From contig NC_081409.1 of NCBI RefSeq assembly GCF_030272615.1, positions 203,607,949 through 203,671,948 on the forward strand: 64,000 nt of DNA. The letters are read 5' to 3'. Both the position numbers and the translations under genes were made by a program. The first letter of the stretch is position 1, and every line of letters starts with the position of its first letter. Positions 34,748-47,178 of the stretch are shown piece after piece. The notes beneath the pieces are model-generated. The model was not told the DNA's origin and made no database searches. It saw only the letters and a list, made by a program, of their open reading frames with translations. The DNA comes from Cryptomeria japonica. Its lineage: Eukaryota; Streptophyta; Pinopsida; Cupressales; Cupressaceae.

Positions 34748-35322
34748 GTAATTACCTAGATGCTTACAAGTTTAATAATTAAAAATACACATCCTTGGCG
34801 TTATGGTGTAGTTGTTTTACAAATTGAATAATTATAGGAATTTCTTGAACTCTTCACTTTTGTCTTGTGAATTTCTCTATTTTCATATTGTGAAGGAAAT
34901 TAATGGTTGCAATTTTCATGCCAATAGTATTCATTTCTGATCTTTGTTTCTACACATGCGGATGTTGTCTAGTCCTTTATTAAAAAATTGAAGTGGGGTT
35001 TGAACTTTATTCTTTTTCTATTTTGTGCTTATCATATGGCTTTATTTCAATTTCTATGTTACCTTCTGTTTCTGCATTGATGGCTTTATTTTAAGTTTTT
35101 CTTTGGCTGCGGAAGACTCTGGTTTCCCATTTGATTTTCTCGTTTATGGTTAGTACACATAGAGATGTACTTTCTGAGAACTTTAGGGCATCAAGGTTGC
35201 TTCAAGGAACATGTCTCCAGATAAAGTGAGGACAGACTTAAGGAATCTTTCTCCCATTGATTGTCCAAATTAAGATGTTGGCTGAAGATGGAGGCTGTAG
35301 CTTCATTTTTATTGTAGTAGTT

Positions 35323-36484
35323 TGTAATGTCCCGTTTTTAGTTCGTAACTGTTTTTCAGTGGTATTAGCCTATTCCTGACCCTCGTAGGCTAATATGGTT
35401 GGATTGGGGGTCCTTTGAGGGATGCAGCTTCTCCAGTGATCAGAGTTTTATAGGTTTGGCTTTCGTTTGGCTTCATTTGGACTCCGTATGCATTACTTAC
35501 TAGAGATGTTAGAGATGAACCCTTGCTATTTTTAGTAAAGGGGTATGGTCGTATGTAGCTTCATCATGTCAGTTCCTAGTTCAGACGACACTAAAAAATG
35601 TTGAGTAATAATGGAGATATGAATGTTTATTTGGTTTAAATAAACATTAATGGTTTTGAGCTTATTATAACTTAAGTGAGGGTGGTGGCATCATGTGATA
35701 GGGCCATTTTGAATTAATTAATGAGGCTCAATTTATCAAGACAAATATTAAATGACTTGGTGCACTTTTTATATTAAATGTCATTTAATTTTAATTAATG
35801 CATTTATGGAGGAAAATTGAACTTTTTGTGGAGAATATATAATGCCTCAAGAGAATTGAAGCTATTATGATTGTTATATTGTGAAATTGTTGACTTCTTT
35901 GGAAGAGGAAGAAACCTAGGGTTTCAGACTGCTAGACCATTGGAGAATGTGCAAATCTTCAATGCGTTGTTGCTTTGAAGTAGTGAAATATCTACCGAAT
36001 TGCAGCCTATAGGGAGAGCTTCACTCAGAAGTTTTTATTGTGCAAATTGGTGAATGATTTCTTTGATTTCTGAGCCAAACAATCAAATCAGTTTGCAAGG
36101 TCAGAATTCTACTTTTGAGGAAGGGATTTCACAATTGCTAGCAGCCTTTGTAAGGACCGTACCAAATCTGCAGGTGCCATTGTAAGCCGTAAACTAGTTA
36201 TAGTAATGTAATAGTAATAATTAAGTTGTTATACGGGTGGGTAGTTGGTAGTTGTTGGCGGTTGATGGCTCAACCAACCACAGACTCTTTATATGCAGCC
36301 TTGTAGCACATTTGAAGGTGTGGGTTTTTGGAATAAATAAAATACATCTCTAAGTGCATCTATTCTACAAGTGGCTTATATTCTGTGATGTATGCTTCTT
36401 GACTGCAATACCTTGTACTTAATTCGTCATCATTGAACCTGATATATCTATGGTTATAGTCCTGATCGACATAGGCTACTAACA
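35323..36484 (+). repeat. Ty3/gypsy 5' LTR (about 1162 bp)
   Basis: Begins TGTAATGTCCCG and ends CTAACA directly before a PBS-like sequence. No matching 3' LTR was seen, so the element is truncated. The start shares the TGTAATGTCCC pattern of other LTRs in the window. Confidence 0.75.
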
Positions 36485-36486
36485 TT

Positions 36487-36502
36487 TTGGCACCGTTGCC
36501 TA
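36487..36502 (+). promoter_or_regulatory. PBS of Asp-tRNA type
   Basis: TTGGCACCGTTGCC differs by one base from the TGGCGCCGTTGCC motif used as primer site by many plant Athila/Tat-type gypsy elements. It sits 2-3 bases after the LTR end. Confidence 0.75.
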
Positions 36503-37338
36503 AGTCGAATCTGAAGGTCTCAGGAGGGAAAGCTGGCGGGATGGAAGTATAATGGGTCGTCCAATCGACCAAAGCATCCTGGTGACAGACAGTGACGTGG
36601 AAGATAATACCGAAGTAACCAGGGAGGATTAGTTGACACAAGACCAGATTCACGCGTGGGACGTTTCCGTGGACCGGTACGTACAACGAGAAGCGAAACT
36701 ATGCGTTGTCTCGACTGGTACGGTACGAGCGTAACTCAATGTGAACCAGGCGGTACATGATCTCCTGGGTAGTCTTCCACGGTTGTTGGCATGTGTACTC
36801 GTGGAACATGAAGAGGAACGAGAGAACATACGAAGGGAGAAACGTAGGCAGCAAGTGCTCCAACAGTACAAAGAAAGGAATCGAAGGGAAGAAGAGCAAA
36901 GGGACTCCACACAACGACGAAACCACCGTAGTTCCAATAATTAATGCCAAATACACTCAACAAAGATCGAAGCCGACAACCCCCAGAGGAACAAGAAGGG
37001 AGCCAAGAAGACATAGTGAGAAGATCCTTGCGCATCCAGGAGCAACTGGAGAGGCGCTTGAAACTCTACCGGATAGTTGAAGAAAGAGGGAGCTTGGCGG
37101 AAGGTTCTTGACAACATACACAAGAGTGAGACAGGAGTCACAACAGCCCACAGGCAATAGGAAGTAGTGAGAATTGGGATCAAACAACTGCGCTGACCGA
37201 GTCATTCAACAATTCCCAGAGTAAACCGGGAAGTACGAGAAAGATGGCACATAACCCCGAAAAACAGAAACTTCCCAGATTCAATGGACTAGGATCAGAG
37301 GACCCCGCTTGCCATTGTAAAACTTGTGTCACCATATG

Positions 37339-37612
37339 GCAGGCCAATGGCAAGGATGATGAGGATAACTGGCTTTAAGCATTTCCAGCCACTCTCCGTG
37401 GAATTGCCATTGACTGGTACACGGACCTGCCCACCACTTCAAAGGATACCTGGAAAAAACTTGCTAAGGCGTTTGAGGAGGAGTTTCGGCTACTTCGGGA
37501 CAATGACGAGATCGTCGCAGAAATATACAACACCAAACAGGGCAAGAGTGAGACGGTAAGATCCTACTACTGCAGACTAAAAGTACAGCCAAACGGCTTT
37601 AAAACTTTCACA
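37339..37612 (+). pseudogene. Ty3/gypsy gag remnant
   Basis: The + strand reads WQANGKDDEDNWL, stop, then AFPATLRGIAIDWYTDLP, WKKLAKAFEEEF, ETVRSYYCRLK. This is the central retrotransposon gag domain (LRGxAxxWY...L.....W..L...F). One in-frame TAA near 37376 and abrupt loss of homology near 37612 mark a truncated element. The 0.8 kb between PBS and gag is an untranslated leader. Confidence 0.78.
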
Positions 37613-40600
37613 TGTTCGAATACTTAAACATAAAGAAACTCCATTACTCCACTCTGTTATACAATGAACAGGGTATAAAGGTGGCATTAATTTCTGTTTC
37701 TAGATCTTAAATGAGATTCTCAAATTTCCTTAAAAATACAACTCAAAACTTAAGCTTGCTCTGATTTTGAGTGTAGTTTTTAATCAAGCAAGTGATTTTA
37801 ATATTTTATCTATACGATAATCATAAAAATCGAAAGGAAAACATGCCTGATAGACAATGATGCTGTTAATGACCTTGCCTCTTAACTGGACAGTTTTCCC
37901 TTTACTCTCTACACATTCACCACAAAGACAATGCAAAGGTTCTTCAATAAACAATGCTATAGTACTCCCATGCTCTTGAGCAGGCAGAACTATGATTGCG
38001 TATTGCAAAGAAGCCAATGATCAAATGCACAGTGAGTATGAGATAGATTAGCTGAGCTTAACAATGTTTATGAGTAGAGAGTCTTCCACTATGATATAGC
38101 AGAATAAGCTGATGATAAAGAAACATTCTAGTACTTAAAGTTCAATAAGCCAGTGTGACTAATCAATGAAAAAGCAAACTCTTTCTTACACCAATTCCTT
38201 TTAAAGATCGCAAAAGGCAAGAATATGTAGACCATCTTTTGATGGTCCATGCATTGTGTAACAAGCGGTGGTCAAGGAGTAACGTCTCCTTCCACCATGA
38301 TAACAATCAAATAAGCTACCTTTGGCTTACTAGCCGATATCATAATTCCTTTTTCGTAAGGTACAACAAAAGTATACACATTTATATTTAAATACATCCC
38401 CACGTAAAAGTTATATATCATAGATACATTATATGTATATATGTATATATATATATATATGTACATCTTCTAACTATTATGAATGTATGTGTATATGTAT
38501 GGATATGTATATATGCTATATAATTAATGAGATTGTTCGATGAAGATAAATTATGGTTCAATTAATGTTCACATTAATAAGCTCAGGAACAACATACACA
38601 CATACAACCGGAAGACGATAAGGAAAAGACTAACCACCTACTGACAAACATGGCAAGATGACCATCCTAAATAGCCAAGGTGACAACCAACTTCAAGGAC
38701 AACTTCTCTAAAGGCTCAGGGTTTGACGGCGAATTGATTGATCTCTTCCAAAGTCTGCAATCCTCTCCTTGATGGTACTCTCCCTCCTTCCCGAGGGCAT
38801 AGCTTTTCCTGCATCCACTTGTTCATATGAAAATAGTTAGACCAATCTTATCTTCTCATTAATCTCATATATATATATATTAAGAAAAGATAGACGTTGC
38901 CAAAATAATCATTCATGTCTATCAATTTATACTTAAGATTACTCATTCACATATGGAAGTAATAAAATATCAATGTTTGAGCAACACACAATCACATCAT
39001 TCAAATTAAAGGCATGCATAACTGTTTTTTTTGTCGTTTGCCATGGATGTTAGAAGAGGTTTCAAGGGATATATCTGACTTCCTCCTAGGATTGTCCAGC
39101 ACGGTCCCATCAGACTTGGGCAATTCTCCTATGAACATTATCAGATTCTTCTTTGGCCCGTTATGGTGACAAATGATGATGCTCATGATTCTCCTATAAA
39201 AACCTTGCTACACAAATACTTTTCTGGTCTCTCACTTTGTAATCTGCTCCATGCTTTATTAAGGGGCCCTTCTGATTCAATGAGTGAGCAGCTCATGTGA
39301 ACATCTGGCTCACAGCTGCACAGAGTTGCATAATGCAAGCACAAAAGATGGACGAAAAATGTAGCATTCAGAAAAATATATGATCTTTATTTATGTGTTA
39401 ATGAATTACACACCATATGGGACTTAACAGAATTTATGGAACCCAAAAGCCTATTCTACCCAATGAAGAAATGTTCAACTTATTGCAGAAACATCTGCGT
39501 TACAATCTCAAAAGCCTATTCTACCCAACCAACAAATGTTCAACTTATGCAGAAACATCTGTGTTACAATCTATCCCCTTTCTAAAGCCCAATTATGCCT
39601 ATGACTACCATGTGCGAACTTCTACCTCAGCACACTTTCAGTTAGGAATTCAGATCCAATTCTAAAAAGGACTTCAGCCCTGCCTTCAGCAGCTCTTACA
39701 GAAGGAAAAATGGCTATTTTTTATTCTAGTGGAGTGTCATATAATCTTTCATAGGCGTGGGAACTGAAGGTCCTTTGTGTTGTAGCCAGAGCTCCAAGAT
39801 CTCATGATGCTTCATCTTCCATTTGGGCATTTCTTTCTTCCTTGACTGTTTCTGGTTTGGATGGAACTACAGAGAATGGTGAATAGATTCTCATTCTTAA
39901 ACAAGCACCATTTGAGATACAAAAAAGAAGGATATTGTGGAGTAATGTGTTGAAGAAATCTAAGCAAATCTCATTACTGAAGATTTGTTAAGTATTTTGT
40001 ATGATCTTACTTCTAATCAGTATTTTCACTTGCTATCAAAGCAAAGGGATAATGAAGTTCTGTTTTCTCTAGGGACTTGCATAGGCACACATGAAAGTAT
40101 AGCAGAGGCCGACAGGAATCCAACACATTTGCTAAGATGTATGAAAAGTAAACTGACAAAAACAAAGGGAGTGGAAGGCTACAATTTACATGTAGAATAA
40201 ATGAGATTCAAATCCAATACATTTGCTAAGATGTATGAAAGGTTAAATTGACAAAAGCAAAGTGAATGAAAGGCTACACTTTACATGTAGGATAAAGGAG
40301 ATTCAAAACATTACACAACACGAACAATAAACCTTTTTCTGGATAAACTGCATAGAAGCTAATGTAGCTTTGGTCAAACATTTTGAATGAGCTACCTCAT
40401 TCATATTCAAGCAATGTTTGCATTATCTTTGGACCAGATGTTCAAGAGTATAAAAGGACAGGTCACTAATTTGGGGAAGCATACACTATGAGTTCTCAAA
40501 ATGGGTAAAAGAGTTATACAGATAAACATTGGATGTGAGAATTAAAATTTTCCTTTGTTAAAATAGAACAATTTTTTAATTAAATTCATAACGAAGTGTG

Positions 40601-40693
40601 ACATTTTAGATATATTGGGACTAACATATAGATTGGCTTTACTATCTAAGTATGATTTGTAATGTTTTTCATGTATATTAATTGAATAAATAC
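37613..40693 (+). other. NFU intron, mostly unique AT-rich sequence with small duplications
   Basis: No coding domain. Local features: an AT/GT microsatellite about 38425-38462; a tandem duplication of about 65 bp (about 39445-39573, AAAAGCCTATTCTACCCAA repeated); a second of about 95 bp (about 40117-40310, ACATTTGCTAAGATGTATGA repeated). Confidence 0.65.
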
Positions 40694-41410
40694 TATGTTC
40701 CACACCGTTTTGGGGGTGGGGGGATGACAGGGGATATGTTTCGGGGATGACAGTTCAAGGGCCATTTTTAGGGGATGACAATATCAATATATATAGAGAG
40801 AGATGTCAATAATTGATGACAACAACATCAATATGTAAATAAATCATGAGTAGGGTAACAGCATAGTAAACTTCAATAAAGCAGTATAACAACAGTCTCA
40901 AACATCAAAATACCATAGTCTATCAGTATCCAAGAGTCCCAAACATCAAAATATAGCAATTTCTGGAACTAAGCCTCATTTGGGCTACCAATATCCAAAG
41001 ACTTAAATCATCTGAGTCAGTATCACTCTTTGCCTTAGTTGGATCATCCAATGTTAGCTCGACCATTCTTGGTTGCACCTCCTTGTCAATTTACCTAAAA
41101 TCTTTAGGATCTACATCCCATCACACTGTTGGAGTCTGTTGATGCTCAATACTCTGTCAGTCCTGAAGTCTCAAGGCACTATGAACCGCAACTAGCTTTT
41201 TAGCTTGTTTTGAGGTAAGGCTATTTCTCTTAATGGAGTGGATGAAGCCATAGGTGGACCAATTCCTCTTTGCAGTAGAGGAACTAGCAATCTATGAGAG
41301 CAAACGGGTAGCAAGTTGTTTCAACTATGGTCTGTCCTTCCCATGAAATTTCCACCATCCAATGGGTTTTTTTTGTGCAATAGTGGCCTTATCTGTCCTA
41401 ACCTTTGTTT
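40694..41410 (-). pseudogene. hAT-F remnant: C-terminal transposase and terminal repeat
   Basis: The minus strand reads WWKFHGKDRP, LATRLLS, SSSTAKRNWSTYGFIHSIKR, LTSKQAKKLVAVHSALRL, closely matching the hAT-D dimerisation region. It ends toward 40694 with a TATGTTCCACACC terminus resembling the hAT-D end (TAGTGTTCCACAGG in the same orientation) and G-rich subterminal sequence. Stops interrupt the frame. Middle parts of the same or a sister copy lie at 53234-53352 and 57511-57566. Confidence 0.8.
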
Positions 41411-41679
41411 TGTTGAATGTAGGACCCTGAAGATAAGGCCACTATTGCACACGCTCCCCGTCTCTGATAGGGTATAAGCCTAGGAGCTTGAGAACCTGGA
41501 AGTGTTCAAGAACTTGAGAAAGGTAGGGATTCAGATTAGCATAGGAATCAAATGAAGGGGAAGAGCATTCAAGCACCAATTTTTTTCAAAGATGGACAAT
41601 GAACAAAGATAATGATAGTTGAAGACATTGGCCAAATTTGGACTTAAGCTAAATTCTGAAATTTTCCCTCAATGCTCGG

Positions 41680-42466
41680 TGTTTTCACTCCAAATTGGAA
41701 TAAGACCTTATTCCAAAAAGCGTTATTAACACCAAACTTTTCCCCTAAACTTAAGTTCCATCCTAAAGTTTGGTATTAGCACTGAAAATGGGAATTAGGC
41801 TTGTTCCCAAAAATGTTCCTGATGCTGAGTTTAGGTCTGAGTTTCACCTCTACCTTACAAAGTTCAATATTTGCACTAAGATTTGGAATAACTATTAATC
41901 CTAAAATGTTTCCTAGGGTCGAACTTTAGCCCGAGTTTGCAGAATCAGCTGATGATTAGGTCAAAATCCAAGATATTTTAAATTCAACCCAAGGTGGGGG
42001 CAATCCTTGTCATAGTTGTGAAGGCATCAAAGACTTTTCATGAGCACAAATAAAGGTTGCGGCTCAGAATCTGGTGTTTGGAGCACTGAAAAATCAGAAT
42101 AAACACTTATTCCTAAAGTTGTTCCTATCACTGATTTTTAGTCCAAACTTTCACCTTTCACTTTGTAAATTCAGTAGTCACATTCCCTAAAGCATACCTA
42201 AGCCCAAGTTTGTTTCTCAATTCAGATTTTGCAGTCACAAAGTGATAGGATTCAGGTTACAAGCATTGACAACAAAATTACAGACAAAAGGAATGATGAA
42301 CAACATAAGGAAATATAAGATCCATGTGCTTAGAAGGCTAGAAGCCAAGAAGAATGAATTGTTAAAAAGGGTATGAGCTCCTTGCATACCCAAATTCAGT
42401 ACCTGCATGTGAAGTCAGAACAGTTCTTATTCCGAAATGTCTTCCTAACTCCATGGTTTTGACTGA
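41680..42466. repeat. Degenerate tandem repeat (about 85-100 bp units)
   Basis: Recurring phrases such as TTCGGTATTAGCACTGAAAA, GGAATAAGGCTTGTTCCCA and CCGAGTTTTACC. The same repeat reappears at 47572-47687 and 51490-51670, showing one array split by hAT-B and by the 47688-51482 element. Non-coding. Confidence 0.65.
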
Positions 42467-43214
42467 GTTTTACCCATAGAAATGGGACTCGAACTTGGCA
42501 AGGCCGACCCGGACTCAGACTCGGGATTCGGAGTCAGACTCGGCTTCAGACTTGGGAAAGTGAAAAGCTCAAGAAATTTAGAGATTTTTAAAGATTTAAA
42601 ACTTTTTTCATGCACCCTTTATTGAATACACCTTAAAGACACAATAACATCATCAAACTCGGCTCATTTGATTACATACACAAGTATACATCAATCACAT
42701 AAGCATAAACACAAATTGTAGCTGAAGGAAATAACAAACATAGATATATAAATATTGTCAAATGTATACGATACTACAAAAATCATGGAATAAAAAATCC
42801 ATGTCATCATATGATCATCATCAAATGTTCCATACAAATACCAAAGGTAAATACAACTACAAGCCTATGGCTCAGAGGAGCTTGCACCCTCCAGCCCCGG
42901 CCCCGACCCCGGCCCCTGCGAAGGCGTCTAAGGTAGGTCCTAGGTGATTCGACAACCATAGTTGCTCCCCGTGACACCATGTCATGCTCACCAACATCAG
43001 GAACATCTGTGTCACTATCTGCCTCTGAATCTCCTGTCTTTGCTCGTGCTCTCCGCTCCTACTCTGCCATGGCTATAGTCTTAGCCTCTTTATCTACCTG
43101 GTCGATCCAATCAGTGTCAGACTCGGAGGTTAAATTTTCCCTACTTCTATCGACGCAGTTTCCCCCCATATTTTTTGACAGGGGTTTGGGGGGCAGCGCC
43201 CCCAAGGTGGGGTT

Positions 43215-43478
43215 TGAAAAATAAATTGAATGAATGATTCAATATTCGGATGATTACATTGAACGATATACACACGTATATATAGAGGTTACAAGACGAT
43301 GTTCTATAATTAGAACATAACATTAAAGTAAAAGATTAAAGAGCTAAAAGCTAAATTAAGCTTAAAAGCTAATTAACTAAAAAGAAAAAGTTAAATGCTA
43401 AATAAAGCTTAAAAGCTAAATGACCATTAAACAAGGAACTAAATATAGGTGACTAAAATATAATTAAATATTTTAATA
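43215..43478 (-). repeat. Copia-2 LTR, left (3' LTR in minus sense)
   Basis: In minus sense starts TATTAAAATA after the PPT and ends TTTATTTTTCA. It contains a CTATATATACG TATA-like box. Confidence 0.85.
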
Positions 43479-43487
43479 CCCTCCCTT

Positions 43488-43826
43488 AATGGTCATGCTA
43501 TCTATCACACCAAGCTACCCTCTAAATTTGAGAAACTTTGTCGGGCTCAAGGACTTGGTGAGGATATCTGCAGTCTGATCTTCTGTAGGAATGTACTGTA
43601 GTATCACTGATCCATCTTCAACATATTGGCAGATGAAATGACAATGAAGCTCCACATGCTTTGTCAGCTCATGGAAGACTGGATTTTTGGCTAAATTTAG
43701 AACCCCTTAATTATCACAAAACAAGGGAGTAGGTCCTGGTTGAGACATTTGCATGTCTGCAAGCATCCTACGTAGCCAAATTGCCTCACATGCTACCTTA
43801 ACAGTTCCCCGATACTCTGCTTCGCA
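43488..43826 (-). pseudogene. Copia-2 RNase H C-terminal piece
   Basis: The minus strand reads EAEYRGTVKVACEAIWL, LFCDN, stop, VLNLAKNPVFHELTKHVELH, YIPTEDQTADILTKSLS, ending MTIKGGY and the PPT. This is exactly the part of RNase H missing from the plus-strand pol at 46919. Two in-frame stops. Confidence 0.85.
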
Positions 43827-46800
43827 TAAGTACAAGGGTAAAGCTTCATCCTTCCAACAGAAAGGACAAGGTCAAGGTCAACCTCAACAGTCTTCCAAAA
43901 AGAAGAGCTTACAGTGTTCCTACTGTCATATATATGGCCATTTGGTGAAAGATTGTCGGAAATTGATAGCATCCCAACAATCCAAATTGGGAGGGTCCAA
44001 GCAGAAAGCCAATTCTGCCACACATCCTGATCAGAAGGAATCTGCCTTCTATGCGTTCATTGCCCAAACCTCCTCTGATGATGTTCAATCATCAACCTGG
44101 TACATTAACTCTGGAGCCTCTCAACATTTCACACATCGTCAGGATTGGTTTATAGAGTACATGCCTTTCACTGATTCAGTGATCTTTGGTGGAGGCGAAG
44201 AGTATACTGTTGTCGGCAAGGGCAACGTTCAGATTTCATTTGGTGGGAGGGATTTAATATTCCTCAATGTATACTTTGTACCTGGTATGAAGCTCAATCT
44301 ACTATCAGTCAGTCAGATTATGCAGCATTCACCATAGCTGGATGTCATCTTCGGGTTGCACAAGTGCAGCATTGTTGACAGGGAGACTCGCACTACAGTT
44401 GCAGTTGGTATTGAGGATCGTGGTCTTTATAGACTTGTTGATTCTACTGGTTCTTAGGAGCTCGCCATGGCAGCTAGGAGTACTTCCATCAGCACTCTTT
44501 AGCATCAGCGATATGGGCATCTCAATGTCCACTATCTCTCTCAGTTGGTTCGAGAGGATCTAGTTGTAGGATTACCTGAGATTCAAACTCAGAATCATGG
44601 AGTTTGTGGAGCGTGTCAAGCTGGAAAGCAGCATAGGACTCCGTTTTCAGATGGAGACGCTTGGAGAGCATCCAAGGTCTTGCAACTCGTTCATGCAGAC
44701 ATCTGTGGTCCCATGAACACTCCATCAGTCACTGGATGCAGGTATTTTCTATTATTTGTTGATGATTTCAGCAGACGCATGTGGGTTTATTTTCTTAAGC
44801 AGAAATCAGAGGTGTTCACCATGTTTCAAACGTTTAAGACCTTAGTGGAAAAAGAGTCTAGCTGTCAGATAGTCACTCTTCGGTCCGACAATGGAGGGGA
44901 ATTTTGTTCTATAGAGTTCACCAACTTTTGTGCATCACATGGCATTAAGCATCAACTTACCACACCTTACACCCCACAGCAAAACGGTGTTGTTGAGCGC
45001 AGGAACCGTATAGTCACTGAGATGGCTCGGTCTATGTTGGAGCATAGAAATGTAACAAAACACTTTTGGGTGGAAGCGGCCTTCACTGTAGTCTACCTTC
45101 TAAACCAGTCTCCCACAAAGGCCGTTAAGAAGATGACTCCAGAGGAAGCTTGGTATGGCAGGAAGCCCAAAATCGGTCATTTGAAAGTTTTTGGCTCTAC
45201 AGCTTATGTTTTGATTCCAGATGCCACGCACACCAAACTGGATCCAAAGAGTCAGAAATTGATGTTCATCGACTACAGTGACAACCACAAGGCATATCGG
45301 CTGGTTGATATAGACACTAATCACCTCATATTCAGTTGAGATGTAGTATTTGATGAAGAAAGAGGGCCTTTTCAGCCTTCCTCTCCTGATTTGAGCACTG
45401 AGGATCACCCTCCAAAGGCTGTATGTATGGGTGTTCGTCTTCCCTTAGCTCCACCTGATGGGAGGGATTTAGTTGACTCTGAAGTTGTGGGGTCTCCCAT
45501 GCATGACATTGCACCCCCTGACTTTCCTCAGGATCTTCTCGATCCACATCCAGAGGAGCTTGCTCCAGATATTCCAGGCACTCTTCATCCTGCAGCAGAT
45601 GTTGGTACTTCTACTCTCCGGCCTAAGTGGTGGGCCAAGACCATTGGCGATCTTCATGATGATGAGCTTATTGAGGGTAGATTAGTTAGAGGTAAGAGCA
45701 AGCAACACAGTTAATTTTGCTCTTATGGCCAACATTAATAGTATTTATGAGCCTCAAACATATACAGAGGCTAAAGGTGTACCTGAATGGGAAAAGGCTA
45801 TGGCAGCAGAGCAACATAGTCTTTTGAAAAACAACACTTGGGTATTGTTCGATCTTCCTCCAGGAAAGAAGCCCATTGGTTGCAAATGGGTGTTTAAAGT
45901 CAAGTATAAAGCTGATGGGAGCCTTGATAAGTACAAGGCTCAGTTGGTGGCAAAAGGGTTTTCACAGAAGGAGGGCATCGACTATGAGGAGACATTTGCT
46001 CCCACAGCCAAGATGAGTACCATTAGGCTTGTCCTCGCTCTCTCAGCTCAATTTGGATGGAAAGTCCATCAAATGGACGTCAAGGGTGCCTTTCTCAATG
46101 GTGATTTGCAGGAAGAAGTCTACATGACGCAACCTCCAGGTTTCAAGGTTGCCGGTAAGGAACACCAGGTATGTAGACTAGTCAAAGCACTCTATGGCCT
46201 CAAACAGGCTCCTCGTGCATGGTACATCAAAATTGATAAGTACTTGATTGATCAAGGCTTTCAGAGGAGTCCTTTAGATCCCAATTTGTATGTCAAACAT
46301 ACTAGTGATGATATTCTATTTCTAGTAGTCTATGTTGATGATCTCATAATTATTGGCAATGTAGCACATCTGATCATGCAGGTCAAACAAAATTTGTGTC
46401 AGCATTTTGATATGACAAATTTGGGACTTCTCCATTATTGTCTCGGTGTAGAAGTTTGGCAGACTGATAGCCACATATTCATTTCTCAGTCAAAGTATGC
46501 CAAGAGCCTACTAGATAAGTTTCAAATGCAAGATTGTAAACTTGCATCTACACCTATGGAGATAGGGCTCAAATTATCAGCCAGATCAGATTCACCTGTA
46601 GTGGATGAGTCTTCATTCAGGGAACTAGTGGGCAGCCTCATCTATCTCACCGCCACTAGACCTGACATCAGTTATGCTGTGAGCTATATTTCGCGCTTGA
46701 TGTCAGCCCCAAAAGTTGAACATTGGGTTGCAGCGAAGCGTGTGCTTAGATATGTGAAGGGCACTCCTAATTTTGGCATTCTGTACAGCAGAAGCAAAGA

Positions 46801-46924
46801 TCCTAGGCTGGTTGGTTTTACAGACTCAGATTGGGCAGGTTGTGTTGATGACAGAAAGTCAACTTCTGGGTATGTTTTCAGCTTGGGTACAGGTGCAGTG
46901 ACATGGACCAGCAAGAAAAAATAA
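43826..46924 (+). pseudogene. Copia-2 gag end to RNase H (plus strand, inverted block)
   Basis: Starts inside gag with a CCHC knuckle (CSYCHIYGHLVKDC), then protease WYINSGAS with Asn in place of the catalytic Asp. Integrase: HQRYGHLN, CGACQAGK, HADICGP, RSDNGGEF, PQQNGVVERRN. A frame change near 45710 precedes RT (CKWVFKVKYKADG, HQMDVKGAFLNGD, YGLKQAPRAWY, YVDDLII) and RNase H (FTDSDWAG, STSGYVFSLG, WTSKKK), where it stops at the junction with LTR sequence. In-frame stops: TAG at 44335, 44455 and 44500, TGA at 45337 (CGA likely). Confidence 0.92.
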
Positions 46925-47178
46925 ATTGAATGAATGATTCAATATTCGGATGATTACATTGAACGAAATACACGCGTATATATAGAGGTTACAAGACGAT
47001 GTTCTATAATTACAACATAACGTTAAAGTAAAAGATTAAAGAGCTAATAGCTAAATTAAGCTTAAAAGCTAATTAACTAAAAAGAAAAAGCTAAATGCTA
47101 AATAAAGCTTAAAAGCTAAATGACCATTAAACAAGGAACTAAATATAGGTGACTAAAATATAATTAAATTTTCTAATA
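46914..47178 (-). repeat. Copia-2 LTR, right (5' LTR in minus sense)
   Basis: About 97% identical to 43215-43478. Its inner edge, where a PBS should follow, is fused within 2-3 bp to plus-strand RNase H coding sequence. Confidence 0.85.

Larger units (their letters stand above)
43215..47178 (-). mobile_element. Copia-2: rearranged Ty1/copia with inverted pol
   Basis: Outer LTRs of 264 bp at 43215-43478 and about 46914-47178, both minus orientation, with flanks GGGTT and GGGTC (one change from a 5-bp duplication). Next to the left LTR is a minus-strand PPT (AAGGGAGGG, complement of 43479-43487) and RNase H C-terminus. The middle 43826-46919 instead carries gag knuckle to RNase H on the + strand. 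PBS, leader and most of gag are missing. LTRs differ at 8 of 264 positions. Insertion was into the GGGGTCAAGGGG part of hAT-B. Confidence 0.88.

Noticed and set aside
36360-37205. Cluster of short open frames on both strands
   Set aside because: They lie in the gypsy leader; only the gag stretch after 37339 shows a domain.
43753-43825. ATG-initiated N-terminus for the Copia-2 gag frame
   Set aside because: These codons are the antisense of the minus-strand RNase H piece; the true plus-strand gag sequence begins near 43826.
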